Shown here piece after piece: positions 18,753 through 28,102 of a stretch of 64,000 nt of DNA. The notes beneath the pieces were generated by a model. It was not told the DNA's origin. It saw only the letters and a program-made list of their open reading frames with translations, and ran no database searches. The position numbers were made by a program, and so were the translations under genes. Position 1 is the first letter of the stretch; each line of letters opens with the position of its first letter. The stretch spans positions 1-64,000 of the forward strand of contig NZ_NPBJ01000040.1 of assembly GCF_002272075.1 (NCBI RefSeq), given 5' to 3'. This DNA comes from Terribacillus saccharophilus. Lineage in GTDB: Bacteria > Bacillota > Bacilli > Bacillales > Amphibacillaceae.

Positions 18753-19952
18753 TTACAATAAATCAGCAAATGGCGCAGTGTTTTCATCTGGCAATGCAGT
18801 GATAATTTCTGTGCCTTCGATAGCTCGTTCGAATTCAGCTGAAAAGTCGATTGTCCCTTCATACAAGTGGACCTTTTCACGGCGAGGCTTTGTTTTAGGC
18901 GCTTCCGGTACAAATACTGTACAGCAGTCATCATATGGACGAGTTGAAATTTCATACGTGTCGATTTGTTTTGCAATATCGATGATGTCAGACTTGTCCA
19001 TCGTTATCAACGGGCGCAGTACTGGATAGTTCGTCACTTCGTTAATTGCAAACATACTTTCCATCGTCTGACTTGCAACCTGGCCAAGGCTTTCTCCGGA
19101 AGTAAGTGACATGATGCCGTGTTTTTCTGCAATTCGTTCACTGATACGCAGCATCATCCGACGCATGACTGTCATGCTATAGCCAAAAGGTATCTCTTGA
19201 TGCACCTTTACCTGTAAATCTGTAAATGGAACAACGTGAATTTTCACTTTAGCACCGAATTTTGATAATGTTTGCGCTAAATCGATAACTTTCTGTTTTG
19301 CACGTTCATTCGTATAAGGAGGAGAATGAAAATGGATTGCTTCTATCTCCACTCCGCGCTTCATTGCCAGGTAACCTGCTACAGGACTGTCAATACCGCC
19401 TGAAAGCATCAATAATGTCTTACCTGAACTGCCTGCCGGCAAGCCGCCCGGTCCCTTGATTTTTTGACCTGTAACATATGTTGCTCGCTCACGTATCTCT
19501 ACCATGATATCGACACCTGGTTTTCTTACATCAACAGGATAGCCCTCACTGTTCTGAAGAACATAAGCGCCAATGCGCTGGTTCATCTCCTGTGAGTCAA
19601 TCGGGAATTGCTTGTTTGTTCGGCGACATGATATTTTGAAAGATGTTCCAGTTGGATTATAAAGCAATAGCTGCAATGCAGCTTGTTTGATTGCCAGTTC
19701 TTCATTTTCAGTTCGTATAGCCAGACTGAAGCTATGGATACCGAAAATGTTCCGACACGCTTCTACAATCGGTTCATGTTTCTCTCCGTGAAGATGAATA
19801 TACATCCGGTCACGCGTTCGCTCTATCTTCGCTTTCGGGTAAGGTCTGATTTGGTCTTTCACATTATTTTCCAATTGTTTGGTGAAATGCTTCCGATTCT
19901 TTCCTTTCAATGCCATTTCTCCATAACGTATCAATATATGATCATACTGCAT
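18753..19952 (-). CDS. thiI: tRNA 4-thiouridine(8) synthase ThiI
   Basis: A 399-aa enzyme that adenylates and thiolates U8 of tRNA and can feed sulfur to thiamine synthesis. N-terminal ferredoxin-like and THUMP domains (about 1-165), then a PP-loop ATPase with SGGIDS at 184-189. The rhodanese domain of E. coli ThiI is absent, as usual in Bacillus. It lies 4 bases after the dedicated cysteine desulfurase nifZ, which hands over the sulfur. GAGGT precedes the ATG. Confidence 0.96.
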   Translation of the reverse strand: MQYDHILIRYGEMALKGKNRKHFTKQLENNVKDQIRPYPKAKIERTRDRMYIHLHGEKHEPIVEACRNIFGIHSFSLAIRTENEELAIKQAALQLLLYNPTGTSFKISCRRTNKQFPIDSQEMNQRIGAYVLQNSEGYPVDVRKPGVDIMVEIRERATYVTGQKIKGPGGLPAGSSGKTLLMLSGGIDSPVAGYLAMKRGVEIEAIHFHSPPYTNERAKQKVIDLAQTLSKFGAKVKIHVVPFTDLQVKVHQEIPFGYSMTVMRRMMLRISERIAEKHGIMSLTSGESLGQVASQTMESMFAINEVTNYPVLRPLITMDKSDIIDIAKQIDTYEISTRPYDDCCTVFVPEAPKTKPRREKVHLYEGTIDFSAEFERAIEGTEIITALPDENTAPFADLL

Positions 19953-19956
19953 ATGC

Positions 19957-21096
19957 TTACCTCATCACTTTCTTTAAATGTTTTAATGTCTTTTCCAGAA
20001 TCTGCAGGAAGTAGTCTACTTCTTGCTGTGTATTATCATAAGAAAAACTCACTCGGATAGCGGATTCTGCCTGTGTATCCGGTACCCCGCAAGCAAGCAG
20101 AACGGCACTTGCATCGCTGTTTTTGGAAGAGCACGCTGATTTGGTCGACACATAAATTTCTTTTTCTCCAAGAGCATGTACCAACACCTCAGGCTTCAAT
20201 CCTGGTACGGAAAAATTTACAATATGTGGAGCACCAGCAGGCGGAGAATGAAGTACCACATCATCCATTTTCCCAAGACCTGCCCAAAGTCTCTCCCTAA
20301 GTTCAAAAAGCTTAGCAGGATGAACCTGCAGCTCTTCCATTGCCAAACGCAACGCTTTGACCATAGCTGTTATTCCAGGTACATTTTCGGTTCCGGAACG
20401 AAGCGCCTGTTCCTGTCCTCCACCGGACAACTGTGCCACTATACGTGTATTAGCAGCTTTATACAAAATACCGCTGCCTTTCATTCCATGAAATTTATGA
20501 GCTGAAAGCGTACAAAGGTGAATATTACTCTTCTTGATATCGAGTGCCACTTTCCCGGCTCCTTGGACATGGTCGACGTGAAACGTAATATGAGGAAATT
20601 CGGTCAGCATCTGACCAATCGTCTTAATTGGCTGGATGGTACCAAGTTCGTTATTCACGTGCATCACACTTACGAGAATGGTCTGATCTGTTATGGCCGC
20701 TTTTATCTTTTCAGCCGTTACATATCCGTACTTATCCACATCAACATATGTCACCTTAAAGCCCTGGTTCTCTAATTCCGTACAAGTCTCCAAGACAGAA
20801 GGATGTTCTACGGTCGTCGTGATAATATGATTCCCGAAACGTTTTTTCTGTAATGCCGTTCCTTTTATTGCTAGATTATTCCCTTCTGTTCCGCCGGATG
20901 TGAAGAGAATCTCATTTTCCCCGACATGTAAAAGCTGTGCCGCCTGTTTCCGGCATGCAGTCAACAGCTGTTCTGCACTTCCACCCAATCGATGTAAAGA
21001 AGAAGGATTAGCAAAATACGTTTGTGCCGCCTCCGTGTAACTGATAAGCACATCTGGGTGCGGCTTCGTTGTTGCACTGTTATCAAAGTAAATCAT
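19957..21096 (-). CDS. nifZ: Cysteine desulfurase NifZ (sulfur donor for ThiI)
   Basis: A 379-aa PLP enzyme of the NifS/IscS family. PLP Schiff-base K201 in SAHKFHG and persulfide C322 in the short STKSACSSK loop are visible. In B. subtilis NifZ works specifically with the adjacent ThiI. MIYFDNSATT is the family N-terminus and has GGGGGA upstream; the earlier in-frame GTG overlaps that Shine-Dalgarno. Confidence 0.95.
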   Translation of the reverse strand: MIYFDNSATTKPHPDVLISYTEAAQTYFANPSSLHRLGGSAEQLLTACRKQAAQLLHVGENEILFTSGGTEGNNLAIKGTALQKKRFGNHIITTTVEHPSVLETCTELENQGFKVTYVDVDKYGYVTAEKIKAAITDQTILVSVMHVNNELGTIQPIKTIGQMLTEFPHITFHVDHVQGAGKVALDIKKSNIHLCTLSAHKFHGMKGSGILYKAANTRIVAQLSGGGQEQALRSGTENVPGITAMVKALRLAMEELQVHPAKLFELRERLWAGLGKMDDVVLHSPPAGAPHIVNFSVPGLKPEVLVHALGEKEIYVSTKSACSSKNSDASAVLLACGVPDTQAESAIRVSFSYDNTQQEVDYFLQILEKTLKHLKKVMR

Positions 21097-21132
21097 GTAT
21101 CCGTCCCCCACTCTTCAAACTGTCTTTTACTA

Positions 21133-21175
21133 AAATAAAGCAATCCCTCGCTTGTGGCAAGGGATTGCTTTATTT
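21133..21175. terminator. Terminator after ezrA
   Basis: A perfect 16-bp stem (AAATAAAGCAATCCCT and complement) with an 11-base loop. The position right after ezrA on the minus strand gives its main role. Confidence 0.9.
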
Positions 21176-21176
21176 A

Positions 21177-22868
21177 TCAGCTGGGAACCTTGATATGTTT
21201 TTCCAGGCGTTCCAACGCTTTTGGTTCTATATCTTGTAATGCACGAGCAGCCCGCTCTAATGCTTGTTCATATTGATATTCACGGAACAGCTTCTCTGAT
21301 TCAGCCATTTCGGCTGCAAGCATCGGATATTGGCTGCGGTACCGGTTGGAATACTGAATCACTACTTCTGCCAAATAAGCTTGTTCCAGTAAATGCTCAA
21401 TTTGTTCAATGGTTGCATTGGTGACTTCCTCTGCTTGCTGCAGATGTGTGCGGACCTCAGCCATATCTAGCGGATGTGCTTCGAGCACCTCCATTGTACG
21501 GGAAGTTTTCTCCTGGCTCTCTTCTACTAGCTGCCAAACTTCCTGCTGTACACCTGGGATATTACTCTTTTGCAGCTTACGATTTACATCGTATAGCTTT
21601 TGCCGCATGTCAGCAATTTTCTCTTTTGCTTCTAATTCATCTTTACGCAATGTCTTGATCTTTTCGCGGATTGCCTCGTGTTCTTCTTCTATGGCACTCA
21701 GTTCGCGGAAGCCCGCTTCCAGCTCTTCCTTCAGCTTCGCATGTGATACAAGCTCATCATTGATTTCTAGCTGCATCGTTTCAAGCTGTTTGATAAGTCT
21801 GGAGATCTTTGTCTCAAGCTTCAGATGGAATTCGACATCATTATCAGTAAAGAAATAAGACTCCCGAAGCAGATCCACTTCTTCTTTCGTCTTGATATAG
21901 GCCTCTGTTTTCTTCTCGACAGCATGGACATATTGCTCGAATTTGGAATCCACATAATTCTTGGCAACAGCCTCATTCTCAAGAAGCTGATACATTTCTT
22001 TTATACGGCTTTCCAAAGCAGGGATAACTAAATTTGTCTCTTCTGTATCGCCTGCTTCCAGCTGTTTAATAAGAAGGTCCAATCGTTCCTTCTCAGCCTT
22101 CAGCTCGTCTTCGAAACCAAGATGATGGATCCGGTAGCCATCCTGTTTCATCTCGCGGATGCCGCCTAGCAGATCCGCAACTTGTGACGGAAGATCTTGC
22201 TTCACCTGTTTGTAAGCTTGAGGGAATGCCTCAATCTCTGCTTCCAGTGACTCTGTTTTCATCTTCACGTCTGTAATGAGTTGGTTGGCTTCGAAGTAGT
22301 TGCCAGATTCAATGAGTGAATGATAGGTAGCCAGCTGTGTGATTTGCTCAGCAATAGCTGTCTCAAAACGCACGTCTGCTTTTCCATATTGATGGCGATG
22401 CTGCGAAATCATACGCTTCAGCGTCTGAAGTGCAGGCTGCAAAGCCTCTGCCTGCTTGCGTGCTTCTTCTTCTGATGCAAGCAGCTCATCCAGCTCACGG
22501 AACATGGCTTCAATCTTATCCTCCACTTGGGATAGTATCGCTTCTACTCGCTGCAGATGCTGCTTCGCTTTGTTGAAACGATAGCGGTCAGCACCTTCCT
22601 CCGCATCAAAAAGAGCCTCTTCTGTATCTGGAAGCTCTTTGGTTACGATATGATCCCAGCGTTCCTTCCACGATTCGAATTTTTCCTGTGTTTCTCCAGA
22701 CAGGTTCAACGCTTTCACTTTCGCTAATTCTTCTGATACGTTGCGGTTCGATATATCCATTTTCCAGCTCTCAAGCCGGTCCACTTCATCATAAACTCGC
22801 TTTCTCATAATCAAGCCCAAGATGATCAGGGCGATGATTAATATAATTCCTCCGATGATGTATGGCAA
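21177..22868 (-). CDS. ezrA: Septation ring formation regulator EzrA
   Basis: A 563-aa membrane-anchored division protein that binds FtsZ and restrains Z-ring formation away from midcell while linking it to PBPs. One N-terminal transmembrane helix (about 3-21), then spectrin-like coiled-coil repeats through to the C-terminus. The start is TTG with GGAGG 7 bases before it; no ATG alternative exists. Single gene with its own promoter and terminator; the hisJ gene that neighbours it in B. subtilis is absent. Confidence 0.96.
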   Translation of the reverse strand: MPYIIGGIILIIALIILGLIMRKRVYDEVDRLESWKMDISNRNVSEELAKVKALNLSGETQEKFESWKERWDHIVTKELPDTEEALFDAEEGADRYRFNKAKQHLQRVEAILSQVEDKIEAMFRELDELLASEEEARKQAEALQPALQTLKRMISQHRHQYGKADVRFETAIAEQITQLATYHSLIESGNYFEANQLITDVKMKTESLEAEIEAFPQAYKQVKQDLPSQVADLLGGIREMKQDGYRIHHLGFEDELKAEKERLDLLIKQLEAGDTEETNLVIPALESRIKEMYQLLENEAVAKNYVDSKFEQYVHAVEKKTEAYIKTKEEVDLLRESYFFTDNDVEFHLKLETKISRLIKQLETMQLEINDELVSHAKLKEELEAGFRELSAIEEEHEAIREKIKTLRKDELEAKEKIADMRQKLYDVNRKLQKSNIPGVQQEVWQLVEESQEKTSRTMEVLEAHPLDMAEVRTHLQQAEEVTNATIEQIEHLLEQAYLAEVVIQYSNRYRSQYPMLAAEMAESEKLFREYQYEQALERAARALQDIEPKALERLEKHIKVPS

Positions 22869-22942
22869 TGTCCAGCCTCCTAACCAATACTCGGGAAAAA
22901 GGAGTAATACCCTAATAATCGTTATCTATTTTTAATACTAAT

Positions 22943-22951
22943 ATGATACCA
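22943..22951 (-). promoter_or_regulatory. Extended -10 promoter of ezrA
   Basis: TGGTATCAT on the minus strand, about 75 bases before the TTG start; no convincing -35. Confidence 0.4.
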
Positions 22952-23023
22952 TGTAAACCGCAAATATGGCTAAATTTTTTCAAATTTCTCTGTTATTTTC
23001 CATGTTTTTCCCGAGGTGATGCA

Positions 23024-23662
23024 TCAATTGGCTGATACAGCACGCAATGCAGCGGAGGAAACCGTTGTCAACGTATCGATCCAATGGTGGATACTTGATG
23101 TATACATGCTGCAAAAATAGCGGCGTGACTCTTCTGACATCAGCATCCCTTTCATCTCTTTGTTCATCGTGAATGGTGCAGACAGCATACCGGAAAGCTG
23201 CATATAAAGATAGACTCCTTCTCGTTCCCGTATCCCATTCGACTCCAGGTAATCACGAAAGGCTTGTTTCAACGTATGATTCTCCTTCGCCAAGTACGTC
23301 ACTGCCATTTCCCTGACAAAGACGGAATCCAGCATAAGCTCCCTTTGGATGAAAGCCGTGAATTGATTCCGCGAGAGTTTATAATGTATAATTGCTTCAA
23401 TTAATTGTTTCAGATAGGTACTGGAAGAGTCCTGCCCGCGGTTTTGGGCTGTTTTCTCCAGAACAGCAAGATATTCCTCGTAATACAACACGACGGATGC
23501 TTCCAGAAGTCCTTGCTTACTTTTATAATAATAGTTAATCAAGGAGACATTGACCGAAGCTTTTCCCGCAATATCGCGGACAGATGTCCCATGGTAGCCT
23601 TTTGTGTAGAACAATTGACAAGCGGCGTCCATCACTTTTTGTTTCGTGTCATTTTTTTTCAA
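23024..23662 (-). CDS. refZ: RefZ-like TetR-family regulator
   Basis: A 212-aa TetR protein with an N-terminal HTH (about 10-57, KGYHGTSVRDIAGKASVNVSL region) and an all-helical C-domain. By position (between ezrA and ytsP) and size it is the orthologue of B. subtilis RefZ/YttP, which binds motifs near the origin and fine-tunes FtsZ-ring placement during sporulation. The frame is open 44 codons further, but GAGGAG 9 bases before TTG 23660-23662 and the family N-terminus set this start. The longer form would overlap the divergent ytsP. Confidence 0.85.
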   Translation of the reverse strand: MKKNDTKQKVMDAACQLFYTKGYHGTSVRDIAGKASVNVSLINYYYKSKQGLLEASVVLYYEEYLAVLEKTAQNRGQDSSSTYLKQLIEAIIHYKLSRNQFTAFIQRELMLDSVFVREMAVTYLAKENHTLKQAFRDYLESNGIREREGVYLYMQLSGMLSAPFTMNKEMKGMLMSEESRRYFCSMYTSSIHHWIDTLTTVSSAALRAVSAN

Positions 23663-23781
23663 TCTTCTCAGCTCCTCTATCTGTTGTATACGACAGCGAA
23701 GAATGCATCCCTGCATCTTTCGCTCGCCAAATCTCGCGCCTTCTGTCGAATTACAGAAATTAATTATATGGGGGAGATAAT

Positions 23782-24267
23782 ATGTTCGAAACAAAAGCTT
23801 ATAGCGGTTCCCGTGAAAAGGACTATGAATTGCTCGTTAAACAGCTAGATGCATTGCTGACTGGCGAAGAAGACGAAATCGCTCATCTGGCGAATGCTTC
23901 TGCTCTATTGAATCAGTTCTTGGATGACGTGAATTGGGTCGGTTTTTATCTTCATAAAGAGGAAGAATTGATTCTCGGTCCATTCCAAGGCCTTCCAGCG
24001 TGTGTGCGTATCAAAATTGGAAAAGGTGTATGCGGAACTGCTGTAGCAGAAAATAAAACTCAGCTAGTGGCCGATGTACATCAATTCCCTGGTCACATAG
24101 CATGTGACGCAGCAAGCCAGTCCGAGATTGTTGTTCCTATCGTCGTTAACGGCAAATCCTACGGTGTGCTTGATATCGATAGTCCGTCCAAAAATCGATT
24201 CGATGAAACAGATCAGAAGTACTTAGAAAAATTCATCGAGGTTCTCATCAAGCATTTGACTAAATAA
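23782..24267 (+). CDS. ytsP: Free methionine-(R)-sulfoxide reductase (GAF-domain YtsP)
   Basis: A 161-aa single GAF domain enzyme that reduces free Met-R-sulfoxide. The three redox cysteines C74, C84 and C108 have exactly the 10- and 24-residue spacing of E. coli fRMsr (C84, C94, C118), so catalytic function is well supported. GGGGGAG is 5 bases before the ATG. It shares a terminator with the convergent dgcP. Confidence 0.93.
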   Translation: MFETKAYSGSREKDYELLVKQLDALLTGEEDEIAHLANASALLNQFLDDVNWVGFYLHKEEELILGPFQGLPACVRIKIGKGVCGTAVAENKTQLVADVHQFPGHIACDAASQSEIVVPIVVNGKSYGVLDIDSPSKNRFDETDQKYLEKFIEVLIKHLTK

Positions 24268-24301
24268 AAAAACAGCTTCCGCTACTGGAAGCTGTTTTTT
24301 T
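24266..24301. terminator. Bidirectional terminator between ytsP and dgcP
   Basis: A 14-bp perfect stem (AAAAAACAGCTTCC and complement), 6-base loop, A and T runs on both sides. Confidence 0.9.
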
Positions 24302-26126
24302 AGATACAATATCTGTTTTTTCCAAGTCGTTTAGCATCATAGAGCTTACGGTCTGCTCTGGAGAACAGGTTATGCACGGCCGGACGGTCTGCAGCTGTCC
24401 ATGTGGATACCCCGCATGAAACTGTAACCGCAGGACGTGTTGAGTCCGCAACACGTTGAACAATTCTTTCTGCTTTCTTTATCGTCTGATCCAAAGACGC
24501 ATGCGGCAGGTAAATTGCCAGCTCTTCTCCGCCCCATCTGGCTGCTACATCCGACGGACCAAGCAAATCTTTGATAAGATTGGCCACTTGGATTAAAAGA
24601 TAATCACCTGTATTATGCCCATACGTATCATTTACCTTCTTAAAGTCATCCACATCTATCAAGATGAAACCGCCTTGTGCATCTTTCAGTATATGCTCAT
24701 GCATTCTTTCGTCCAGATAACTTCTTGAAAATAGATTCGTAAGGTAATCTGTGATTACCAAATTCTCAAGTCTCTCACGAAGCATGGAATTAACAATCGA
24801 CAACGACGAATGCTGTACAAGCGATTCGATAAGCCGGAATGATTCAAAAGTAAAAAAGCTGGGATTGCGATGAAGCACAAGTACAACACCTTGCAGCTGT
24901 TCCGACCTTACCATCGGAATCACCAGCAATGACCGATAAGGAAGCGGTACATCCGGATATCGTTCCTGGAAGTTACTGATAAACATCGCCTCTCCCTGTG
25001 CATCTCGGCAATGCCGCGCAATCCATTCCAAGAAGATATGGGAATTTGGTTCAAAGAAAAAACCTGTACTGCCGTTCAGTATGTCTCCTGCGTCTTGATC
25101 TCCTCTGTATAAGATGAATCCAATTTCTTCCCCGCCGAACGTATCTCGGATTTGCTGATGCATCAAGGTGATTGTATCTGACAGACGCAGGTTGGCATTC
25201 ATTTTCTTCGACGTCTCATTAATTAGCTGCAGATCACTGATTAGTTTCTTGGAGTGCTGATACAGTCGGGCATTCTCAAGTGCATTTCCTGCTGAATCGG
25301 CTAGTTTTGTAATAAAACTATGATCCGATTTGGTATATTTCATGGCGGCTGGAACTGAGACATGCAATACACCATAAATACCTTGCTTGCCGTTCAGCGG
25401 TACATAGCGATTGATTACTTGTCCATTTGCACTTTCTTCTACTTGTACTTCACCTGTCATATATGCCCGCGTACTAGCTTCATGGACAGAATAATCATAA
25501 ACTAAGTTTTTGATTGGCAAATCCGTATCTCCGTGATAGTCCTGAGCGAGCAAAAGTGCATAAGCGAATTGCGGATAAGTCCGCTGCAAAGTGGTAATCA
25601 GCACTCTGAGAACATCATGCATATCGATAGAAGCATGCAGATTTGTCGTTGCTTCATATAACTGGGCAGTGTGCTGTTCATCTTCTTTCGCTTGGTGGGT
25701 AAGAATAAGATGGGTAACACAATCCCCGATTTCCCAGGCCAGTTCCCTGCAATCAGGAATCATCTCTCCGCCTCCTCCGATATAAAGGAATCCGATTACT
25801 CTTTCATTCGGACGCTGTAAAGGTAAGACTCTATCCAATACATGTGGAAATTCCCTTAACATGTCGGGCATACAAACACCTTGGTGAATATAATCGACAG
25901 ACAGACGGAATCCGCTCTGTCTCAGTCCAGCATAGCTTATGCGCTCCAATCGCTGCTGCCATTCATCATATATGTATAGCGCCACACTGTCTGCCTGCAG
26001 TAGATTCTTCATATTTTCGGTAACAAGCGCAAGTATCTCTCTGTAACTATAGCTTTCTCTCGATACAAGGAGCTGATAGAAATAAAGCTTTGCCTGTTCA
26101 AGATTGCTGTCCGTTAGCCGCTCCAT
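24300..26126 (-). CDS. dgcP: Diguanylate cyclase DgcP (GAF-GGDEF)
   Basis: A 608-aa soluble protein with two or three GAF-like regions (about 20-440) and a C-terminal GGDEF domain. GGEEL at 532-536 is a valid active site, so it should make c-di-GMP from GTP. The inhibitory RxxD site normally five residues upstream reads GPSD, so product inhibition may be lost. Position next to rpsD matches B. subtilis dgcP (ytrP). AGGTGAG lies 6 bases before this ATG; the ATG two codons earlier is too close to it. Confidence 0.93.
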   Translation of the reverse strand: MERLTDSNLEQAKLYFYQLLVSRESYSYREILALVTENMKNLLQADSVALYIYDEWQQRLERISYAGLRQSGFRLSVDYIHQGVCMPDMLREFPHVLDRVLPLQRPNERVIGFLYIGGGGEMIPDCRELAWEIGDCVTHLILTHQAKEDEQHTAQLYEATTNLHASIDMHDVLRVLITTLQRTYPQFAYALLLAQDYHGDTDLPIKNLVYDYSVHEASTRAYMTGEVQVEESANGQVINRYVPLNGKQGIYGVLHVSVPAAMKYTKSDHSFITKLADSAGNALENARLYQHSKKLISDLQLINETSKKMNANLRLSDTITLMHQQIRDTFGGEEIGFILYRGDQDAGDILNGSTGFFFEPNSHIFLEWIARHCRDAQGEAMFISNFQERYPDVPLPYRSLLVIPMVRSEQLQGVVLVLHRNPSFFTFESFRLIESLVQHSSLSIVNSMLRERLENLVITDYLTNLFSRSYLDERMHEHILKDAQGGFILIDVDDFKKVNDTYGHNTGDYLLIQVANLIKDLLGPSDVAARWGGEELAIYLPHASLDQTIKKAERIVQRVADSTRPAVTVSCGVSTWTAADRPAVHNLFSRADRKLYDAKRLGKNRYCI

Positions 26127-26160
26127 CTGCATCTCACCTACATTTTGGTAGTTTTATTCT

Positions 26161-26190
26161 ATTATATAAGATAATAGACTCAATTCTCAA
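26161..26190 (-). promoter_or_regulatory. Sigma-A promoter of dgcP
   Basis: TTGAGA (26185-26190) and TATAAT (26161-26166) on the minus strand with an 18-base spacer. Confidence 0.6.
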
Positions 26191-26251
26191 TTAATATCAT
26201 AGTTCTTTTTACTTACAATTATATTCATTATATCTCCTTCACCTAATTGTC

Positions 26252-26281
26252 TTGACTTTAACCAGACGGAAAGCTTATAAT
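26252..26281 (+). promoter_or_regulatory. Strong sigma-A promoter of rpsD
   Basis: TTGACT (26252-26257) and a perfect TATAAT (26276-26281), 18 bases apart. It predicts a 5' end near 26288 and a leader of about 225 bases. Confidence 0.8.
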
Positions 26282-26287
26282 ACTCTT

Positions 26288-26513
26288 TGTGTAAAATAAA
26301 TGGCGGCCTATGTGAACTCCCATTTGTCTGATTTTGTTCCTTTCTTGGCAAGGCGTATAAAGAGACGAATCTTCGTTTCTCCTTGTTTCAGAAGGTGTAT
26401 CGTGTAACTCTCTGCTGTCGGAGCGATGGTACATGAAAACATAATCAACAGGTGAACCGAGCACACTCTGTTTTTATTTTATGCAAATAAAATAATAAAG
26501 GTGGAATTTATCC
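26288..26513 (+). promoter_or_regulatory. Long rpsD leader, probable S4 autoregulatory region
   Basis: The 381-base gap between dgcP and rpsD holds two divergent promoters and this untranslated leader. It contains at least one hairpin (GAGACGAA / TTCGTTTCTC, about 26362-26381). B. subtilis rpsD is repressed by its own product S4 binding its leader RNA. That this leader folds the same way is inferred from position and length, not shown. No gene is seen in it. Confidence 0.5.
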
Positions 26514-27116
26514 ATGGCACGTTATACAGGTCCATTATGGAAAAAATCCCGTCGTCTTGGTATCTCCCTAAGCGGAACAGGTAAAGAGCTTGACAAACGC
26601 CCTTACCCACCAGGACAACACGGTCCAAACCAACGCAGAAAGCAATCCGAATACGGCTTGCAGCAAGCTGAGAAACAAAAACTTCGTTACATGTACAACA
26701 TGAACGAACGCCAATTCCGTCGTGCATTCGAGGAAGCTGGTAAAATGAAAGGTATCCATGGTGAGAACTTCATGACTCTTCTTGAATCTCGTCTTGATAA
26801 CCTTGTATACCGTCTAGGCTTGGCTCGTACTCGCAGACAAGCTCGTCAGATCGTTGGCCACGGCCACATCACTGTAGACGGTAAACGCGTAGATATCCCA
26901 TCTTACCGCGTAAAACCTGGTCAAGTTATCGGTGTTCGTGAGAAATCACTTAAACTTGATATCATCGCTACTTCTGTTGAAGCGAACAACTTCGTACCAG
27001 ATTACATGACGTTCGATGCAAGCAGCTTACAAGGAACTTACTCTCGTTACCCAGAGCGTTCTGAACTTCCTGCTGAAATCAACGAAGCACTTATCGTAGA
27101 GTTCTACTCCCGTTAA
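26514..27116 (+). CDS. rpsD: 30S ribosomal protein S4
   Basis: A 200-aa primary 16S rRNA-binding protein that nucleates 30S assembly. N-terminal [15 protein letters not shown] matches Firmicute S4, and an S4 RNA-binding domain (about 90-155, [19 protein letters not shown]) follows. AAAGGTGG is the ribosome binding site. It is monocistronic, with a strong promoter, long leader and strong terminator. Confidence 0.98.
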   Translation: MARYTGPLWKKSRRLGISLSGTGKELDKRPYPPGQHGPNQRRKQSEYGLQQAEKQKLRYMYNMNERQFRRAFEEAGKMKGIHGENFMTLLESRLDNLVYRLGLARTRRQARQIVGHGHITVDGKRVDIPSYRVKPGQVIGVREKSLKLDIIATSVEANNFVPDYMTFDASSLQGTYSRYPERSELPAEINEALIVEFYSR

Positions 27117-27122
27117 TTGCTT

Positions 27123-27167
27123 AAAATACTCCGGATTACCACTTGGTATCTCCGGAGTATTTTTTTA
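27123..27167 (+). terminator. Terminator after rpsD
   Basis: AATACTCCGGA / TCCGGAGTATT stem followed by seven T. Confidence 0.9.
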
Positions 27168-27170
27168 TAC

Positions 27171-27201
27171 AAAAAAAGACGTCTCACTATAAGCAAGACG
27201 C
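27171..27201 (-). terminator. Terminator after the SDR gene
   Basis: GCGTCT / AGACGT stem (one G-U), 11-base loop, then a run of U on the minus strand. Confidence 0.65.
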
Positions 27202-27216
27202 CCCTCTATTATAAAA

Positions 27217-27966
27217 TTACTTCGTATTTGTAAATCCGCCATCAATACGGATAACTTCACCATTGATGTATTGTGCTTTTGATGTCAGAAGGAATGTAAC
27301 TAGTTCTGCTACTTCTTCCGGTGTTCCAAGGCGTTTCTGCGGAATACCGCCAGTTGCGTTTTCTTTCATTTTTGGATTAGCTGCATAAAACTCAGCCACC
27401 ATCTTCGTTTCTGTAGGACCTGGTGCAATTGCGTTTACACGCAGACCATCCTTCGCATATTCAGCAACCAAGCTTTTTGTCATACCAACAATGGCGTGTT
27501 TTGTAGCTGCATATGTCACAACAGAATCCTGCCCGATTACTCCAGCACTGGAACTTGTATTAACAATGGAACCTCCGCCATTTTTCACCATTACTTCTGC
27601 TACATAACGAACACCATAAAGTGCGCCCAACAAATTGATCGCAACGATGCGTTCAATTTCTGCAACATCAGAATCAAGGAAGTATTTGCCGCTGCCTGAA
27701 ATCCCAGCATTATTGAAGAAATAATCGATAGAACCGAAATGCTCAACAGTTTTATCTACATAATTCTTTACATCTGCTTCTTTGGAAACGTCTGCTTGGA
27801 TGAAAATCGCTTCCGCTCCAGCTTTTTTTACTAATTCAACAGTTTCGCTAGCTCCTTTATCACTAACGTCAACTACTACGATATTTACGCCTTCTTCTGC
27901 AAGTCGGACTGCCGTAGCTTGTCCTAAACCGCTGCCCGCCCCTGTGATGATTGCAACTTTACTCAT
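27217..27966 (-). CDS. Short-chain dehydrogenase/reductase
   Basis: A 249-aa classical SDR. TGAGSGLG (8-15) binds the cofactor, NNAGIS is the structural motif, catalytic Ser is in NTSSSAG and the YxxxK pair in YAATK. An acidic residue after the second strand (VVVDVS) suggests NAD rather than NADP. Substrate is not predictable. It stands alone with its own promoter and terminator and is the first gene of the accessory block between rpsD and tyrS. Confidence 0.9.
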   Translation of the reverse strand: MSKVAIITGAGSGLGQATAVRLAEEGVNIVVVDVSDKGASETVELVKKAGAEAIFIQADVSKEADVKNYVDKTVEHFGSIDYFFNNAGISGSGKYFLDSDVAEIERIVAINLLGALYGVRYVAEVMVKNGGGSIVNTSSSAGVIGQDSVVTYAATKHAIVGMTKSLVAEYAKDGLRVNAIAPGPTETKMVAEFYAANPKMKENATGGIPQKRLGTPEEVAELVTFLLTSKAQYINGEVIRIDGGFTNTK

Positions 27967-28010
27967 ATGTAACCCCTCCGATAGTAGATAGTTTGAACTA
28001 TACGTATGTT

Positions 28011-28039
28011 ATTGTACTACTTTCTTCTGAAATTATGAA
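28011..28039 (-). promoter_or_regulatory. Candidate promoter of the SDR gene
   Basis: TTCATA (28034-28039) and TACAAT (28011-28016), 17 bases apart on the minus strand. A TCGAC-TTTT-GTCGA inverted repeat (28045-28058) lies immediately upstream of the -35 and could be a regulator site. Confidence 0.45.
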
Positions 28040-28063
28040 GAAAGTCGACTTTTGTCGAAGAAA

Positions 28064-28096
28064 TAAAAAATAAGAGCTTATAAAAAGCTCTTATTT
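28064..28096 (-). terminator. Terminator after the STAS-domain gene
   Basis: A perfect 12-bp stem (AAATAAGAGCTT and complement) with a 5-base loop and a U-rich tail on the minus strand. Confidence 0.8.
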
Positions 28097-28102
28097 CAAT
28101 CA

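Noticed and set aside
23663-23794. 44-codon N-terminal extension of the RefZ-like regulator
   Set aside because: It would overlap the divergent ytsP start, has no Shine-Dalgarno, and the family N-terminus begins at the TTG with GAGGAG upstream.
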